Under the pieces are notes generated by a model. The model was not told the origin of the DNA and did not search any database. It worked only from the letters and a program-made list of their open reading frames with translations. This document shows, one piece after another, positions 11,803-24,059 of a DNA stretch of 64,000 nt (position 1 is the first letter of the stretch; every line of letters begins with the position of its first letter). A program made the translations under genes and the position numbers. Origin of the DNA: Nomia melanderi (lineage: Eukaryota; Arthropoda; Insecta; Hymenoptera; Halictidae); NCBI RefSeq assembly GCF_051020985.1, contig NC_134999.1, forward strand, positions 16,559,660-16,623,659, in the 5' to 3' direction.

Positions 11803-12351
11803 TTAACTCTTTGCACTTGACATCTTTTATTGCATTCATTATTTTCTGAAGAAATGTGAACATATTATTTTTAACGTACAGAAATGTTTCGCATAAATTA
11901 TGGGACAGAGTTGTTTTATTTCTGTTCCATGTGTTAATATCTTATTCGACGTTTAGATTAACCCTTTGTACTCGACAATACTTTTTACTACATTCATTAT
12001 TTTCTGAAGAAATATTAACAATATTATTTTTAACTTATAGAAATGTCTTGCGTAAATTATGGGACTGAGTTGTTTTATTTCCGTTCCATGTGTTAATACC
12101 TTATTCGACGTTTAGATTAACCCTTTGCACTCGACAATACTTTTTATTGCATTCATTATTTTCTGACGAAATATTAACAATATTATTTTCAGCTTAGAGA
12201 AATATCTTGCATAAATTATAGGCAGAGTTGTTTTATTTCTGTTCCATGTGTTAATACATCGTTCAACGTTTTATATTCAATTTTTCGTTTGATCATTTTG
12301 TTGCGTTCAATCAAATGGCGATTCAGATACCTCTCGAGTGCAAAGGGTTAA
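11803..12351. mobile_element. TTAA MITE, A family, with three tandem left ends
   Basis: TTAACTCTTTGCACTTGAC at 11803, TTAACCCTTTGTACTCGAC at 11958 and TTAACCCTTTGCACTCGAC at 12117 each start a similar 155-159 bp module. Only one right end exists, CTCGAGTGCAAAGGGTTAA, at 12351. Confidence 0.65.
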
Positions 12352-12523
12352 AAGAGTATCGACTGATACTAGAACATCGCTTCAGAAACCTGGTCTAATT
12401 TTCTTATTTTCTATCAATATTATAAATACGTCAAATATCGGAAATCGTGTTAGACATTCATACTCGGAGAACTAGAAATTAAAGAAATTACGTCAAGGGA
12501 CGTAAAGAAATTAGAAATTCATA

Positions 12524-12997
12524 TTAACAGTACAACTACCAAATGGGTCAAACTAACCCAGTTGTTAAATAGGTAACAGATGCTTCTCTCTGAAATTACT
12601 AAAGAAATTGATTTCTTAATACGCAAATTGAATCTCAAGTCAATTGAAACGTCAATAGCCGCGTTCTCAGCATTCCCATACAAAAATTAGAAAATATTAA
12701 TTTGATTACTAGTTCTATTGTTACACAACTTACGTCAGTGTTATGTCAGCAGGAATTCGGAACAATCTATTCTATTAATTTTTGTAAGTGCGCATCAATC
12801 GTATTGGAGACTCGTGCGGTTCTAGCCGCGTTCTCAGTGGTCCCATACAAAAATTAGAAAATATCAATTTGATTACTAGTTCTATTGTTAAATAACTTAC
12901 GTCAGTGTTAGTCAACAGGAACTCGGAAGAATCTATTCTATTCATTTTTTTAAGTGCGCATCAGTCGCATTGGAGACTCGTGCGGTTCTAGCGTTAA
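12524..12997. mobile_element. TTAA MITE, F-like, with internal duplication
   Basis: Left end TTAACAGTACAACTACC with the palindrome TGGGTCAAACTAACCCA; right end GCGGTTCTAGCGTTAA. The interior holds two copies of an approximately 166-bp unit starting TAGCCGCGTTCTCAG at about 12655 and 12821. Confidence 0.55.
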
Positions 12998-13530
12998 GGG
13001 ATGCTCAGGGTGGCCGTTCGATCCGCAACAGTAGGACGACGCGTCTGTCGATTCGTCAGTGAAAATTCGCTTTTACCTACGGACGAGTTAAAAGCGCAGG
13101 CGTCACTCCTACATAGATAATTCATAATGACGACAGCTGGCTATAGTTGTCATTCCCGCACACGGAAACCCCCTTCCTCTGCTTTTCTTCTTCCATCGAC
13201 CCTTTTTTCTTCTCTCTCTTTTTTTTCGTTATTTTCTCCGCTTCCCTCCGTTCCTCCTTGCCCCAACGGCTGCTCCCGGGTTCCTTCTCGTTCGCCTTTT
13301 CACACACGAACGTCGGGGAACTTGTGGCTCCGTCGACGTGTTACGGATCTTTTAACGTAATTGGTCGGCGCCGCGTATCTCGAGCAGAAAACTACTTTCT
13401 TTGTCTATGCTGCGGCGTGGTCTTTTCTCTCGATGATTAGGTACCGTCGCGGATTACGGCGATTCTTCGCCGACGGGTTTCGATAAGGAATTAACACGAG
13501 GATTCTGTAGATTTAATTAAGGATTCGTCT
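12998..13530. other. GC-rich and pyrimidine-rich stretch, no gene
   Basis: A polypyrimidine run near 13190-13260 lies between GC-rich parts. No supported exon. Confidence 0.25.
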
Positions 13531-13534
13531 TAGC

Positions 13535-14000
13535 TTAACAACCCTTAGCGCTCCAAATGGTTTTGTCTATCAGCAGCTCCAATCGATTTTTACAGTATCC
13601 CTTTCGAAAATTAACCCTTTGCACTCGAAAGTTTTTCACTGGAAACATTTTTCGACGAGATATAGACGACATTGTTTGAAACTAATTTAATGATAATTCA
13701 CAGATAAATTAAGCGACGAAGCTATTTTATTTAAATATTCCCTATAACAATACAAAGTTTAATTTAAAATACTAAGTATTCAACTTCGTAGTTTTGCTGC
13801 ATCAAATCAATTGGTGACTGAGAGTCACCTCTCGAGTGCAAAGGGTTAACAATGTAACAGTTCTTAGATCTATTTTCCTTCTCAACAGAAAATTTGGAAG
13901 TAAAATCCAATAATCTGAGGAAAGTTTCTTGAAGATTCATTGAAATATTTAGTACTATGGCTGGTGCAATATTGGAGCTTACAGAGTTCAAAGGGATAAT
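13535..14000. mobile_element. TTAA MITE, C family, split by an A element
   Basis: Left part resembles CCCTTAGCGCTCCAAATGG; right part ends TACAGAGTTCAAAGGGATAA. The A element at 13611-13849 sits between the halves. Confidence 0.6.
13611..13849. mobile_element. TTAA MITE, A family (239 bp), nested in C
   Basis: Ends TTAACCCTTTGCACTCGA and CTCGAGTGCAAAGGGTTAA, with GGTGACTGAGAGTCACC inside the right end. Confidence 0.75.
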
Positions 14001-14149
14001 ACAAATTAGTAAACTTATAAATTTACAAAGACATTCTGCTAGAAGTGAAACTTGTATACAAGGAATCTTTTCAAGTAGATCGAAGTTAAGATAGAAATTA
14101 TCGTCCATTATTAACGCGTTTCCACGGTGGTCACCGATGACTTGATTTT

Positions 14150-14830
14150 AAATGAAAATAATTAGTAACATAAGTAGCTAGATCATAACGTAATATAACT
14201 ACTGCAATACTACATCATTAATACTTATTTTAAATATCATTGGCCTTTGTTGTTAAAGAACATTATTATTCAAAACGCTAGAAATTCTCGTGGCAGTCAA
14301 CGTGTCAACACTAACTAATGAAACAACATAATTTAATTCCATCTATATTACATTTATTAAATTACTTCGACGAAAATTGTAAAGAAACTCTCACAGTTTA
14401 TACAATACTATATCACTAATAATTATTTTCAATATCATTTGCCTTTGTTACTAAAGAACGTTACTATTCAAAACGCTAGAAATTCTCGTGGTAGTCAACG
14501 TGTCAACACTAATGAAACAACATAATTTAATTCTATTTGTATTGCATTTATTAAATTGCTTCGACGAACACTGCAAAGAAACTCTCGCAGTTTATACAAT
14601 ACTACATCATTAATACTTATTTTAAATATCATTTTCCTTTGTTGTTAAAGAACATTACTGTTCAAAACGCTAGAAATCCTCATGGCAGTCAACGTGTCAA
14701 CACTAATGAAACAAATAACACAATTTAATTCCATCTATATTACATTTATTAAATTGCTTCGACGAACACTGCAAAGAAACTCTCGCAGTTTCATCTATTT
14801 TCTCGAATGTTTCCTGAACTTCATCCCCCG
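14150..14830. repeat. Tandem repeat, about 195-bp unit, about three copies
   Basis: CAAAACGCTAGAAATTCTCG recurs at about 14271, 14469 and 14663. Each unit carries an E-like end (GTGGCAGTCAACGTGTCAAC). Confidence 0.7.
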
Positions 14831-14849
14831 AAGGCACTCCAACATCAAA

Positions 14850-15300
14850 AACACCTAACGCCTCGCGCAATCATCAACTCGCGGATCCCATAAAAAGCCG
14901 CTGGAGAAAAGAGAAAAAATCCCGTCGGCAAGTTCCTGGAACTAGTAACGACCCTAGAAAACCGATTCCCGCCGCGGGAGTCGGGATCGTGGCCCTCGAG
15001 GGTCCGCGACGAATCAAGAGGGAACTCGGAAGGGCTTTCCGGTCCTTGGTATCCGGCACGACCAGCGGAATCCTTCGAGATTTCTCGATCGAAGCGGCAA
15101 CGCAAACAACTCGCGCGGCATTAGGAGCGTTAAGTGAAAATTGTTCGTCCCGCGGGATCGGTTTGTTGCCGCTCGTATCGTGTTTATCCACGCCGCGGCC
15201 CATTACGCTCCGACCAGCGATATCTCGTTTCTTTTCTTCCTCCAAAGGGAAACGAAATGCAACGGAGAAATCAAGGAGCGAATAGAAAGTACATGATTCC
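14850..15300. other. GC-rich island, no gene recognised
   Basis: Frames on both strands reflect base composition. No family match. Confidence 0.2.
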
Positions 15301-15450
15301 AGGTGTAAAATTAGCTTTGAAGTGAAGCAATTGGTTCAGCGTATTGTATCTGTGAATCTAGCTACAGTTTGTTAGGACAATTTTATTTGGCTTCCGATGT
15401 TCATTGAGTCATAGAAATTCTTTGTTTCTGTTAACGCTTTGTACTCTTAA
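15295..15450. repeat. Direct repeat (about 157 bp), copy 1
   Basis: It ends GCTTTGTACTCTTAA, where an H element begins. Copy 2 at 15812-15968 ends at the same TTAA but continues into an I element. Confidence 0.65.
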
Positions 15451-15698
15451 CCCTTAGCAGTCCTATGTCGAGTCAGACTCGACATTCTATTTTATTGCAA
15501 CCTCTACCTGTTTTAACAATTTTTTCTATATTTATCTGTAGCATCACAATTTTACCATTTAAAGGTAACGTTTCAATGACTCCTAAATATTCTTGAATAA
15601 ATAAGTAGAGCGTCATGTTAAGCTGTAATTGAATGAACTAACGTCGACGTGAACCTCAAAGTGAGAAACCAAGAGCACTTCGGACCGCAAAGGGTTAA
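15447..15698. mobile_element. TTAA MITE, H family (252 bp)
   Basis: Left end TTAACCCTTAGCAGTCC with the palindrome GTCGAGTCAGACTCGAC; right end GGACCGCAAAGGGTTAA. Confidence 0.65.
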
Positions 15699-15811
15699 GG
15701 TAGCTCAGTCATCATTCGATTTGATGTGAAATTACAAAGTCTTACATAGAATATTAACCCTTTGCACTCGGAAGTATTTCGCTAGACAATACCAAGACCT
15801 AACCAAGTACA

Positions 15812-15968
15812 TGAATCCAGGTGAAAAATGAGCTTTGAAGTGAAGCAGTTGATTCAGCGTATTGTATCGGTGAATCGAGCTACAGTTTGTTAATACAATT
15901 TTATTTGGCTTCCGATGTTCATTGAGTCACAGAAATTCTTTGTTTCTGTTAACGCTTTGTACTCTTAA
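15812..15968. repeat. Direct repeat (about 157 bp), copy 2
   Basis: Over 90% identical by eye to 15295-15450. Confidence 0.65.
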
Positions 15969-16145
15969 CCAGTTAACTGTGCTTCGAGTATACACGTCAT
16001 CGTGAAGCTTCACATGATACTAATTCTTTCAGCAAATTCTTTATTTTTCCACTTAAACATGTAATTCTTCTTTGTTTCGTTTTGATCTTTCATTAAAATA
16101 TACTCTATGTGTGTTCGTCCTGCGTTCGACGAGTACACGCTCAAA
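15965..16145. mobile_element. TTAA element, I family, right end unclear
   Basis: Starts TTAACCAGTTAACTGTG with GAGTATACACGTC, and has GTTCGACGAGTACAC near its far side. Relative at 27890. Confidence 0.45.
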
Positions 16146-16237
16146 TAACATAACTGTGGTAAACAATACCACTCAAAATATAAATGGCAATGGGAATAGC
16201 TTCATATAATACAGGCTTGGCAGGGAATGGGTTAATA

Positions 16238-16477
16238 TTAACCCTTTGAACTCTGTAGGCTCCAACATTGCACCAGTTATGATATTAAATATTTTAATGA
16301 ATCTTAAAGAAACTACCCTAAAATTATTAAATTTTCCACACATCCAAATTTTGCACTGAGAAGGAAAATAAAAGATCGAAGATGTGTTATAGCATTTCTT
16401 GTTTTCGCTAAGAATACTATAAAAATTAGTTGCAGTTGCTAATAGATTACAAAACAATCTGCAGTGTTAAGGGTTAA
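16238..16477. mobile_element. TTAA MITE, C family, reverse orientation (240 bp)
   Basis: Starts TTAACCCTTTGAACTCTG and ends CAGTGTTAAGGGTTAA, with the same interior as 481-720 in reverse. A truncated A-family right end follows at about 16495-16551. Confidence 0.7.
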
Positions 16478-16551
16478 ATATAAAAATTTACAGTTTTACT
16501 GTGTCAAATCATTTGGTGACTTAGAGTCACCTTTCGAGTGCAAAGGATTAA

Positions 16552-16950
16552 ACTAAAATTAAATGAAAATTGGAATTCCCTGAAATTCTCGTTGGTCAGG
16601 CTCCTTTTTTTATCCGTTGGATAAATAGAGATGGTTTGCTCTCGAGCACTCGTAATCCTAAGGCTGCGTTCTCTTTCCAGTCCGGCCGGAGGAAGGAGGA
16701 TAGTGGCCAGGACTCGGCGAGCGAGAGTATCCTTCTCGCTTCTTGGTCCTTTGAGACCTTTATTAGCAGCGTTTATGTACCCTGGTCTCGCGGAGTACAC
16801 CTTCTGGAAACTTATCGCCACGGGCATTTCAAATAACACCGCGGTGTTTTCTTCCGGCCTCCCGCATCCCTGTTTTTCTCATCACGCCGCCACCACCTCG
16901 GATTAATTAATCCTTTGTGCGTCGATGTATCTTTACGGACCCGCCGCAAA
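16552..16950. other. GC-rich island, no gene recognised
   Basis: Overlapping frames only; no consistent splice signals with a protein family. Confidence 0.2.
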
Positions 16951-16954
16951 CGGT

Positions 16955-17167
16955 TCAACCCTTTGCGGACGAACGTCGACATGTCGACGAGATGAAATGT
17001 TCATATTCAGAAGTTCGTATTTAGTTCGAATGATTTAATTACTCGAACAGCAAGCGATCGGCGCGTAGTTTCTTTGTTTTCTATTAGTTAAGCGATTGAT
17101 GTATAATTTATGTTTATCTCTTGGAGGTTTTGTACGTTTCAAAGAATCTTCGTCTGCAAAGGGTTAA
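16955..17167. mobile_element. TTAA MITE, B family (213 bp)
   Basis: Left end TCAACCCTTTGCGGACGAAC with the palindrome CGTCGACATGTCGACG; right end TCTGCAAAGGGTTAA. An uninterrupted copy with an intact central TTAA. Confidence 0.65.
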
Positions 17168-17439
17168 TGTGTTCTTTACTGGATTCGCGATGATCGCGAT
17201 GCTGTTTTGCTTGCAATTGAATCGAATCTTAACTTTATAATATGTTAGAATTGGAATTCATGGAATTAGGCTGATGGTTTTATATTGAATTCAATGAATT
17301 CGAGCGATTGAAATTTTGTTGGTTGCTTTGTACTGAGGACGTTCATTTTTACTAACTTTTGGAAAGTAGTTCTTATGTTTGATCTGTGATTAATCTTTTG
17401 TGGAGGATTGTTAGAGGCGTTAGAATTTGTTGTAGGAAA

Positions 17440-17800
17440 CTAAAGTAGGTGTTATAGTGTTTAATAAAGGAAAATAAGAGAATTATGTTGTCACCTTTTA
17501 CAGCTTAGATTATTCATTTGTTATCCACTTATCTTTAAGCAATGGAAATATTTCTTTTAGAAAACTAGATTAGGTATCATGATATTTATCAAAAGAAAAG
17601 AAGAGAATTATATTGTCACTTTTTATTGCTTAGATTCTTCATTTGTTATCCATTTATCTTTAAGCAATGGAAATATTTTTTTTAGAAAACTAGATTAGGT
17701 GTCATAATATTCATCAAAGGAAAATAAGATAATTACATTGTCACCTTTTGTCGCTTAGATTATTAATGTATTATTTACTTATCTGTAAGCAATAGAAATT
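17440..17800. repeat. Tandem repeat, 125-bp unit, about three copies
   Basis: TTGTCACCTTTTACAGCTTAG and variants recur at about 17490, 17615 and 17740. Confidence 0.75.
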
Positions 17801-19560
17801 CTAGACTTTAAACGTCCAATATCTAAAATGACAAGTCACAAAACAAATTCCAATCTGCCCGTTTCTAGGGCCGATAGGATCTAACTCAAACAGTATTTCC
17901 AGTTAACAAAATTCCGATATCTTTCCAGGGTTGCGCGACTTACAGTTAATTATCCAACTTTAATTAATAGAGAAGCGGTGGAACGTTCGACTTTCCGAAC
18001 GACTATTTTCCCATAGTCAAACGAAATCCTCTTACGGCTTTCAGCGAGAGGATCGCGCGCAAAGCGTGACTCTTCATTACGGTATTGTTCGTCGGGTCGT
18101 TTCTCTCGCCGCGTTTTTCCTCGCCCATCCGTTTGCACCGCTGCCCCCTCGGCAGCCGCTATTCCCGCAGCCCGGTCGATTATCGTCGAAACTGCACGAG
18201 TGAAGTTCGAAATCACGGCGAAAGTTGCATTTCCGAAATTCCGCGCGAGAACCGGAAATACAGAGCTACTCTTTCCCTTTTCGCGACGTGGTTTCGTGGG
18301 AATAGTTAACAAATTACGATTAACTCGAAAAATCTCTCGTTATGGTGTCTAACGAAATCAACTTCCGAGATTTCAAATAGAATTGAACAAACATAAGTAT
18401 TATTCAATTCGTTTGAATGGAAATCACATATTGTTCTGTTGATTTCGCTGTGAACTTTCGCGAAGATTTCAAAGAATTGAACAAACATAAACATTATTCA
18501 ACTCGTTTGAATGGAAATTACGTATTTTTTTGTTGATTTCGTTGTGAACTTTTGCAAAGATTTCAAATAGAATTGAAGATCAATACATATCCTTCCTCTA
18601 TTATCAACGATCATACCTCAAAACACAGTTGACAAATCGAAACTGGAATTCTCTTATTCAATAAATCATCAACAAGGTATCTAAATCACCAGTTGAAAAA
18701 GTAATCGGAACAAGAAATTCTAGCATAACCTAATATCAGTTTCACAAAGAAAATTACTTTCCAGAAACACTATGAAAATTCTATTACAAATTTGATATAT
18801 CCCCTAACATTTCACATGTCCTCCGCAATTTGGCAACTTCGAAATTCCCGAGAAATCCATAAAAATCCGCAACCTAATTAGATTGGCTGCCGTACGACAG
18901 TAGGAAGGATGATTTTCTCAATCTTTCTCCTCGTATTCCGACGATCTGGAGCACCGTGCGTCGTTCCCGTTCCCGTTGCCGGCCGTTCACGCGCTTTAAT
19001 TCCTCGTTCCCGTCGATGCTTTAATTCGTCCGGCTAAATTGAAAACTTTCTCCGCCGGAGCTTTTCAGGCCCGCTCCTTGCTCCGTCCAGGATATCGGGT
19101 TCCGTTGTCCGACCCTCGTCACCTGGCCCTGCCTCGTTCTTTTTCAACGGAGCCTCGCTATATATTTCGAGAAACTGTCACCGCGGTTCTGCTCAATTGG
19201 CCTTGAATATCGCGGGGAATGGCGTCGTCGAGCGAACACTCGAGAATCTTCCTTGGAATTCGTTGGAGAAAATCGGCTCGAATTTATTGGCGCCGATGGT
19301 TAAAGAGAGAACTATCGATATGTCATTTTCCCTTAAGTTCTGACGTTCGGGAGGACGCGGAACTTGCCTGTCACCGATATCTGTGCTGGTAGATTGGTCG
19401 AACTTCTGCCGCTGTTTTCCGGTGATGTAAAAATATCTTCGTGGAACATTCGAACCGCTGAACGTATTTTTAAACTATTGCTGTGAATATTGAATGGACT
19501 GGAACACGAAGCGTACACTTTTAATAGCTTGCACTGTGATCTCATTCACGACTATGCTTG
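17800..19560. other. Gene-free stretch with two GC-rich patches
   Basis: GC-rich patches lie at about 17990-18300 and 18880-19260. A short diverged duplication (GAACAAACATAA...TTCAACTCGTTTGAATGG) occupies 18380-18580. No gene supported. Confidence 0.25.
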
Positions 19561-19604
19561 ACAATACATCGTTCGTAATTTAGTACGAAACGAAAGAATT
19601 TGAT

Positions 19605-20445
19605 GCTTATAGCTTCACTCTAAAGATGGAAGGTGGACAATAGACATGTAATATTGAATTTGTATCATAGAGAAAAATATATCCTTTAGATTTGTCGAAT
19701 TCGCTTGATATTATCATTACGTTCACAATTTAGTAGAAAGAGGAAGAAGCTAATGCTTATCCTATTTTCACTCTAAAGATGAAAGACGGACAATAGACAT
19801 GTAATATTGAATTTGTATCATAGAAAAAAATATATCCTTTAGATTTGTCGAATTCGCTGGATATTAACATTACGTTCACAATTTAGTAGGAAGAGGAAGA
19901 ATGCTTATTCTATTTTCACTTTGAAGATGAAAGGTGGACACTAGACAACTAACACTGAATTTCTATCAGAAAGAAAAATATATCCTTCCGATTTATGGAA
20001 TTTCTTTAAAAATGATCACGTTCAAAACTTAGTAACAAAAGAAAGAATGCTTATTCTATCTTCACTTTAAAGATGAAAGATGGATAATAGACAAGTAACA
20101 TTGAATTTCTATCATAAAGAAAAATACATCCTTCAGATTTATCGGATTCTCTTGAAAATTATCATGTTCAGAACTTAATAGAAAAAGAAAGAAAGCTTAT
20201 TCTGTTTTCACTGTAACGATGAAAGATGGACAATAGATAACCAACACTGAATTTCTATCATAAAGAAAAATATATCCTTCAGATTTGTCGAATTCCCTTG
20301 AAAATTATCATGTTCAGAACTTAATAGAAAAAGAAAGAAAGCTTATTCTATCTTCACTCTAAAGCTGAAACACATTCAACAGACAACCACCACCGAATGT
20401 CTATCATAAAGAAAAAACGATCGTTCAGATCTACCGAATTCGCTT
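19605..20445. repeat. Tandem repeat, about 145-155 bp unit, about six copies
   Basis: Each unit contains AAAGATGAAAGATGGACAAT and AAATATATCCTTCAGATTT. Copies diverge towards the right end. Confidence 0.75.
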
Positions 20446-20459
20446 GAAATTATCATCAA

Positions 20460-21200
20460 GAGCCCGACGCGTTATTATAGGTTAGTAGGTTAATGTCACC
20501 CCCGATTCCATTCAAGCGACCCGAAAATAATTATTTCCATAAATTCCCCCGGAGGAACAGGCAATCGAGTCGATGATCGGTGCGATCATTATTTCGCGGG
20601 ATTTTTCATCGTGCCAGATCTTATTCCCGTCGGCAACGAGGAAACGAGGAAAGTTACGATCGAGGGGGTGGCGCGACGGTTAGCTGGAACGATAGCGAGG
20701 AGAACCGTGCCGTTTGGAAATATTTTCTCGAGGCGTTATCGAGTTTCTACCATTCATTCCGTTCGACGGTGGTGCACGCCGTGAAAAGCGACGTCGCGCC
20801 GCGATGGAAGTTATGCGGGGATTTTGTAAGTAGAAGGACCCGTTCGAACGTTAAGAAGAAGTTAAGGGCTGCTTTAAAGCCCGGGACTCGCTGGAAATCC
20901 GATCGAGCCCTATGCTCGCCACCGAAACTTTCACCGACCTCTTAATTTACACCCCGATATCGCAGCATATCCTTTCTACCCCATGAAAATCGCGCGGACG
21001 TCGTCGCGCCGCTTCCTACGTCCCATTAATTTCGCCCCGGGGGATTTATCGACCGTATTTCTCGCTGGAATTTCGGGGATCGTTACGATATTTTAAGGAT
21101 TAACCGTTCGACTGTGAATTACTTGAAGGAACTCGATTTCCTTTTTACGAGATCATTTTTATGAGTAATATATCTCCTGTACGGAGGAAGCGATATATAT
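20460..21200. other. GC-rich island, no gene recognised
   Basis: An open frame at 20580-20945 is Arg/Ser-rich and lacks family features. It is probably an effect of composition. Confidence 0.2.
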
Positions 21201-21399
21201 CAACTGTTAGCGGTCCAAACGATTTTCTAATCTATCAACGAACTACAAGATATTTTTGTAATACCCCTAGGGAACTTTGAAAATGAATAACATTTCTTGC
21301 ATCTTTTTATTTTTCTTATGCAAAATTTGAATTTGTGAAATTAAATAATAGGATAGTTTCTTTACATTGATTCATTAAAATGCTTTATACTATAAACGT

Positions 21400-22065
21400 C
21401 TGGTTGGGCTGTTTACAATCTGATATAAAAATAGAAAACTCTAATTCAGTTTCTGAAACGAAAGAAGCTCCACTATACTGTCTAAAATCGCCCCTCTATC
21501 ATTTTATAGAATCAAATTAACTTTATTATAATTATCCATTTCTACTTGTATCATTATCTGCTTCGAAATAGAAAAACGTCCAATCACGCTATTCAAAATC
21601 TCCTCATATAAAAATAGAAACTCCCAATTCAGTTTCCGAATCGAAAGAATTGCGATCGCGCCTCCACTACACTTTATAGAATCAAATTAACTTTATTACA
21701 ATCATTCATTTTTACTTGTATCATTATCTGCTTCGGAATGGAAAAACGTCCAATCACTCTATTTAACCCTTTGCAGTCGAGAGGTGACCCTCAGTCACCA
21801 CTTGATTTCCTACAGTGAAGCTATAAAGTTTGATATTTAATATTATACTTCATACAATGCATCGATCTAAGAAATATTAACGTAAAATAGCTTTGTCCGT
21901 CAATTCGCGTGAATTTCTCGTCGAGTTGGTTTTACAAAATATCATCTTCATCTCATCAGAAAATGTTGAAATATTTCTAATGAAAAACTTCGGAGTGCAA
22001 AGGGTTAAAATCTTCTCATATAAACATAGAAAACCCCAATTCAGTTTCCGAATCGAAAGAATCGC
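21400..22065. repeat. Tandem repeat (about 180-bp unit) interrupted by a TTAA element
   Basis: AATTCAGTTTCCGAATCGAAAG recurs. The third copy is split by the A element at 21763-22008, giving an empty/filled comparison. Confidence 0.7.
21763..22008. mobile_element. TTAA MITE, A family (246 bp)
   Basis: Ends TTAACCCTTTGCAGTCGAG and CGGAGTGCAAAGGGTTAA, with GGTGACCCTCAGTCACC inside the left end. Confidence 0.75.
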
Positions 22066-22139
22066 GATCGCGCCGCTCGCTAGTTTTCCATCGTGTTTTT
22101 GCGAAGACCAGTGGCAGTCGAACGGTTAACGACAGGAAT

Positions 22140-22760
22140 TCCAGCAACTATTTCGATTAACCGCGCGAGAATTCCCACGGAGGCGAAGTTGGGCGAGGGA
22201 GGATTCCGCGGCGGACGCGTCTATCCGGCCGCGCGATCTCCGCGCGGCAATTACAGTCATTAATCTCCCGCGGAAACAAAAGGGGGGCAAATGAAACGCG
22301 GGTTTATAAAACCCTGATGGCGGCGGACGCGCGCGAGGAGCCCCGCAGGGTGTCGGCCAGCGGGCCGGGGGTGGAGAAAGGGTTGCGGACGGTGGGAGGG
22401 CGGAGAGCTGCGGTTCGACGACTCGGCGCTTTTATCCGTCGCGCGATGGAAACGAGATTTATCGGTTGCCCGGCGGCGGAGAGGGAAAAAAAACGGAATC
22501 GGCCGCGTCGGTTCCCGGCGGAACCGGGTCGGTCGGGATTTTCGTCGCGCACTTCCGCCAGCCAGAAGGTAAAAGTCCCGGGGTGAGGAAGTTCGCGGTA
22601 AACCCGTGGGTGGGCCGGAAACATCATCTCGTTGAACGGGCGCAATGAAGTTTCGCTCGCCTTCGACGGACGCGAAGCGTTTCTGCTTTTTCAGTTGATT
22701 GCCTGGCCAGCGTGCGGGTGCTTTTTGTTAACCCTCCGGCGCGGCGAATTTGGAGGTTCG
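22140..22760. other. CpG-rich island, no gene recognised
   Basis: Very GC-rich with frames on both strands. A regulatory role is possible but not shown. Confidence 0.2.
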
Positions 22761-22909
22761 ACAGAGGATGTACTAGAGTTTTCTGTGAATGTGTGGATGG
22801 GAGATTGTTTGGGAATTATTGTATTATGTATTGTATTTTTATGTGAGAATTTGATTCGTGGTGCTTGTGGTTTGAAGTTGAAAGACTGAAGTTGGCTAAC
22901 TTCAGATGA

Positions 22910-23164
22910 AGCGTGACGAGTGATGAAGAGTGATGACGAGTGAGACTCGTGATGAAGATTTCTAGACTAATTTGACAGCAATCAATATTGTTCATTACCC
23001 ACGGATCAAAAAACATAACTGTTTCGCTATTATCAATGTATTATCTTCAAATGAAATTTCCGCTTGAAGTAGAATGGAAATTTTGCTACTTTTCTTCTAA
23101 ATTGCCGGTAGTAGAATGTTACGCAAGCTTAGTACCGAAAATGAATAGTACGTCAAGGGGTTAA
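22910..23164. mobile_element. TTAA MITE, D family, reverse orientation
   Basis: The right end GTACGTCAAGGGGTTAA is intact and the left end is decayed. It forms part of a large inverted duplication with 24764-25230. Confidence 0.6.
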
Positions 23165-23184
23165 TTGTATATTCGACCTCAACA

Positions 23185-23325
23185 CTAGATTTACGGACGT
23201 TTATTCTACACTTTATTCTATTGTTCCTAGAAAGTTACGTGTTCGTTCGTATAAATCGCGAAAGTTGTAGCTTCGAAACCAAAGTATTACAACGTTACTA
23301 AATAATGTTGAAAGAATTCGGGGTG
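23185..23325. mobile_element. TTAA MITE, G family, partial
   Basis: AACACTAGATTTACGGACG at the left end; the right part ends without TTAA. It is the reverse complement of part of 24764-24974. Confidence 0.55.
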
Positions 23326-23659
23326 AGACACCAAAAATTCTTCTTGTTGTCTTTGGAGAGGTTAGGGTTCTTTTGGGTTCTGTGTTTTAGGATTTTGAGT
23401 GTAATGATGAGTCAATCGTCCGAGTTTACATTGTTTTCTAAGTAGTTCTTTGGTAATTTGATAATTCTTATGGAGGTGTTTATTTATCTAGAATTCAGTG
23501 TGGTAGCAAAAGCTTCTCGCGACTATCTTGGATAGATTGACTGCGTCGAGTAATGTATGGGTGGAAGTAGTTCGAAGTCATGCCGTCAATAACATATTTA
23601 AAAGCCATCAAGGTCAGTGGGTCATGGTGCATCAATAACTTCACCACTATACAAGACTA

Positions 23660-24050
23660 GGTTACGCGAAATAGAAAATCTAAGACATTATGTTACGCAA
23701 AATTGAAGGTATTAGGTTACGCAAAATCAAAGACATCATGTTACAAAAAATCGAAGACCTTATGTTACGCACAATCGAAGACATTAGGTGACACAAAATC
23801 GAGGACTCTATACTATACAAAATAGAAGACATTAGGTGACACAAAATCGAAGACCTAATACTATACAAAATGGCAGACATTAGGTGACACAAAATCGAAG
23901 ACATTAACTTACAAAAAATCAAAGACCTTATGTTACGCACAATCGAAGCCATTAGGTAACACAAAATCAAAGACCCTATACTACACAAAATGGAAGACAC
24001 CAGGCGACACAAAATCGAAGACATTATGCTACGAAAAATCGAAGACATGT
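23660..24050. repeat. Tandem repeat, 24-bp unit, about 16 copies
   Basis: Unit GTTACGCAAAATCGAAGACA plus TTAG. Because 24 is a multiple of three, a long minus-strand frame exists, but it is a repeat artefact. Confidence 0.85.
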
Positions 24051-24059
24051 GTCGCCTGA

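Noticed and set aside
20580..20945. 121-codon Arg/Ser-rich frame
   Set aside because: No family features and no supporting splice sites.
23680..24048. 122-codon minus-strand frame, Ser/Ile/Leu-rich
   Set aside because: Produced by the 24-bp tandem repeat.
23660..24050. CRISPR-like regular spacing
   Set aside because: Repeats are directly adjacent without unique spacers, and the genome is eukaryotic.
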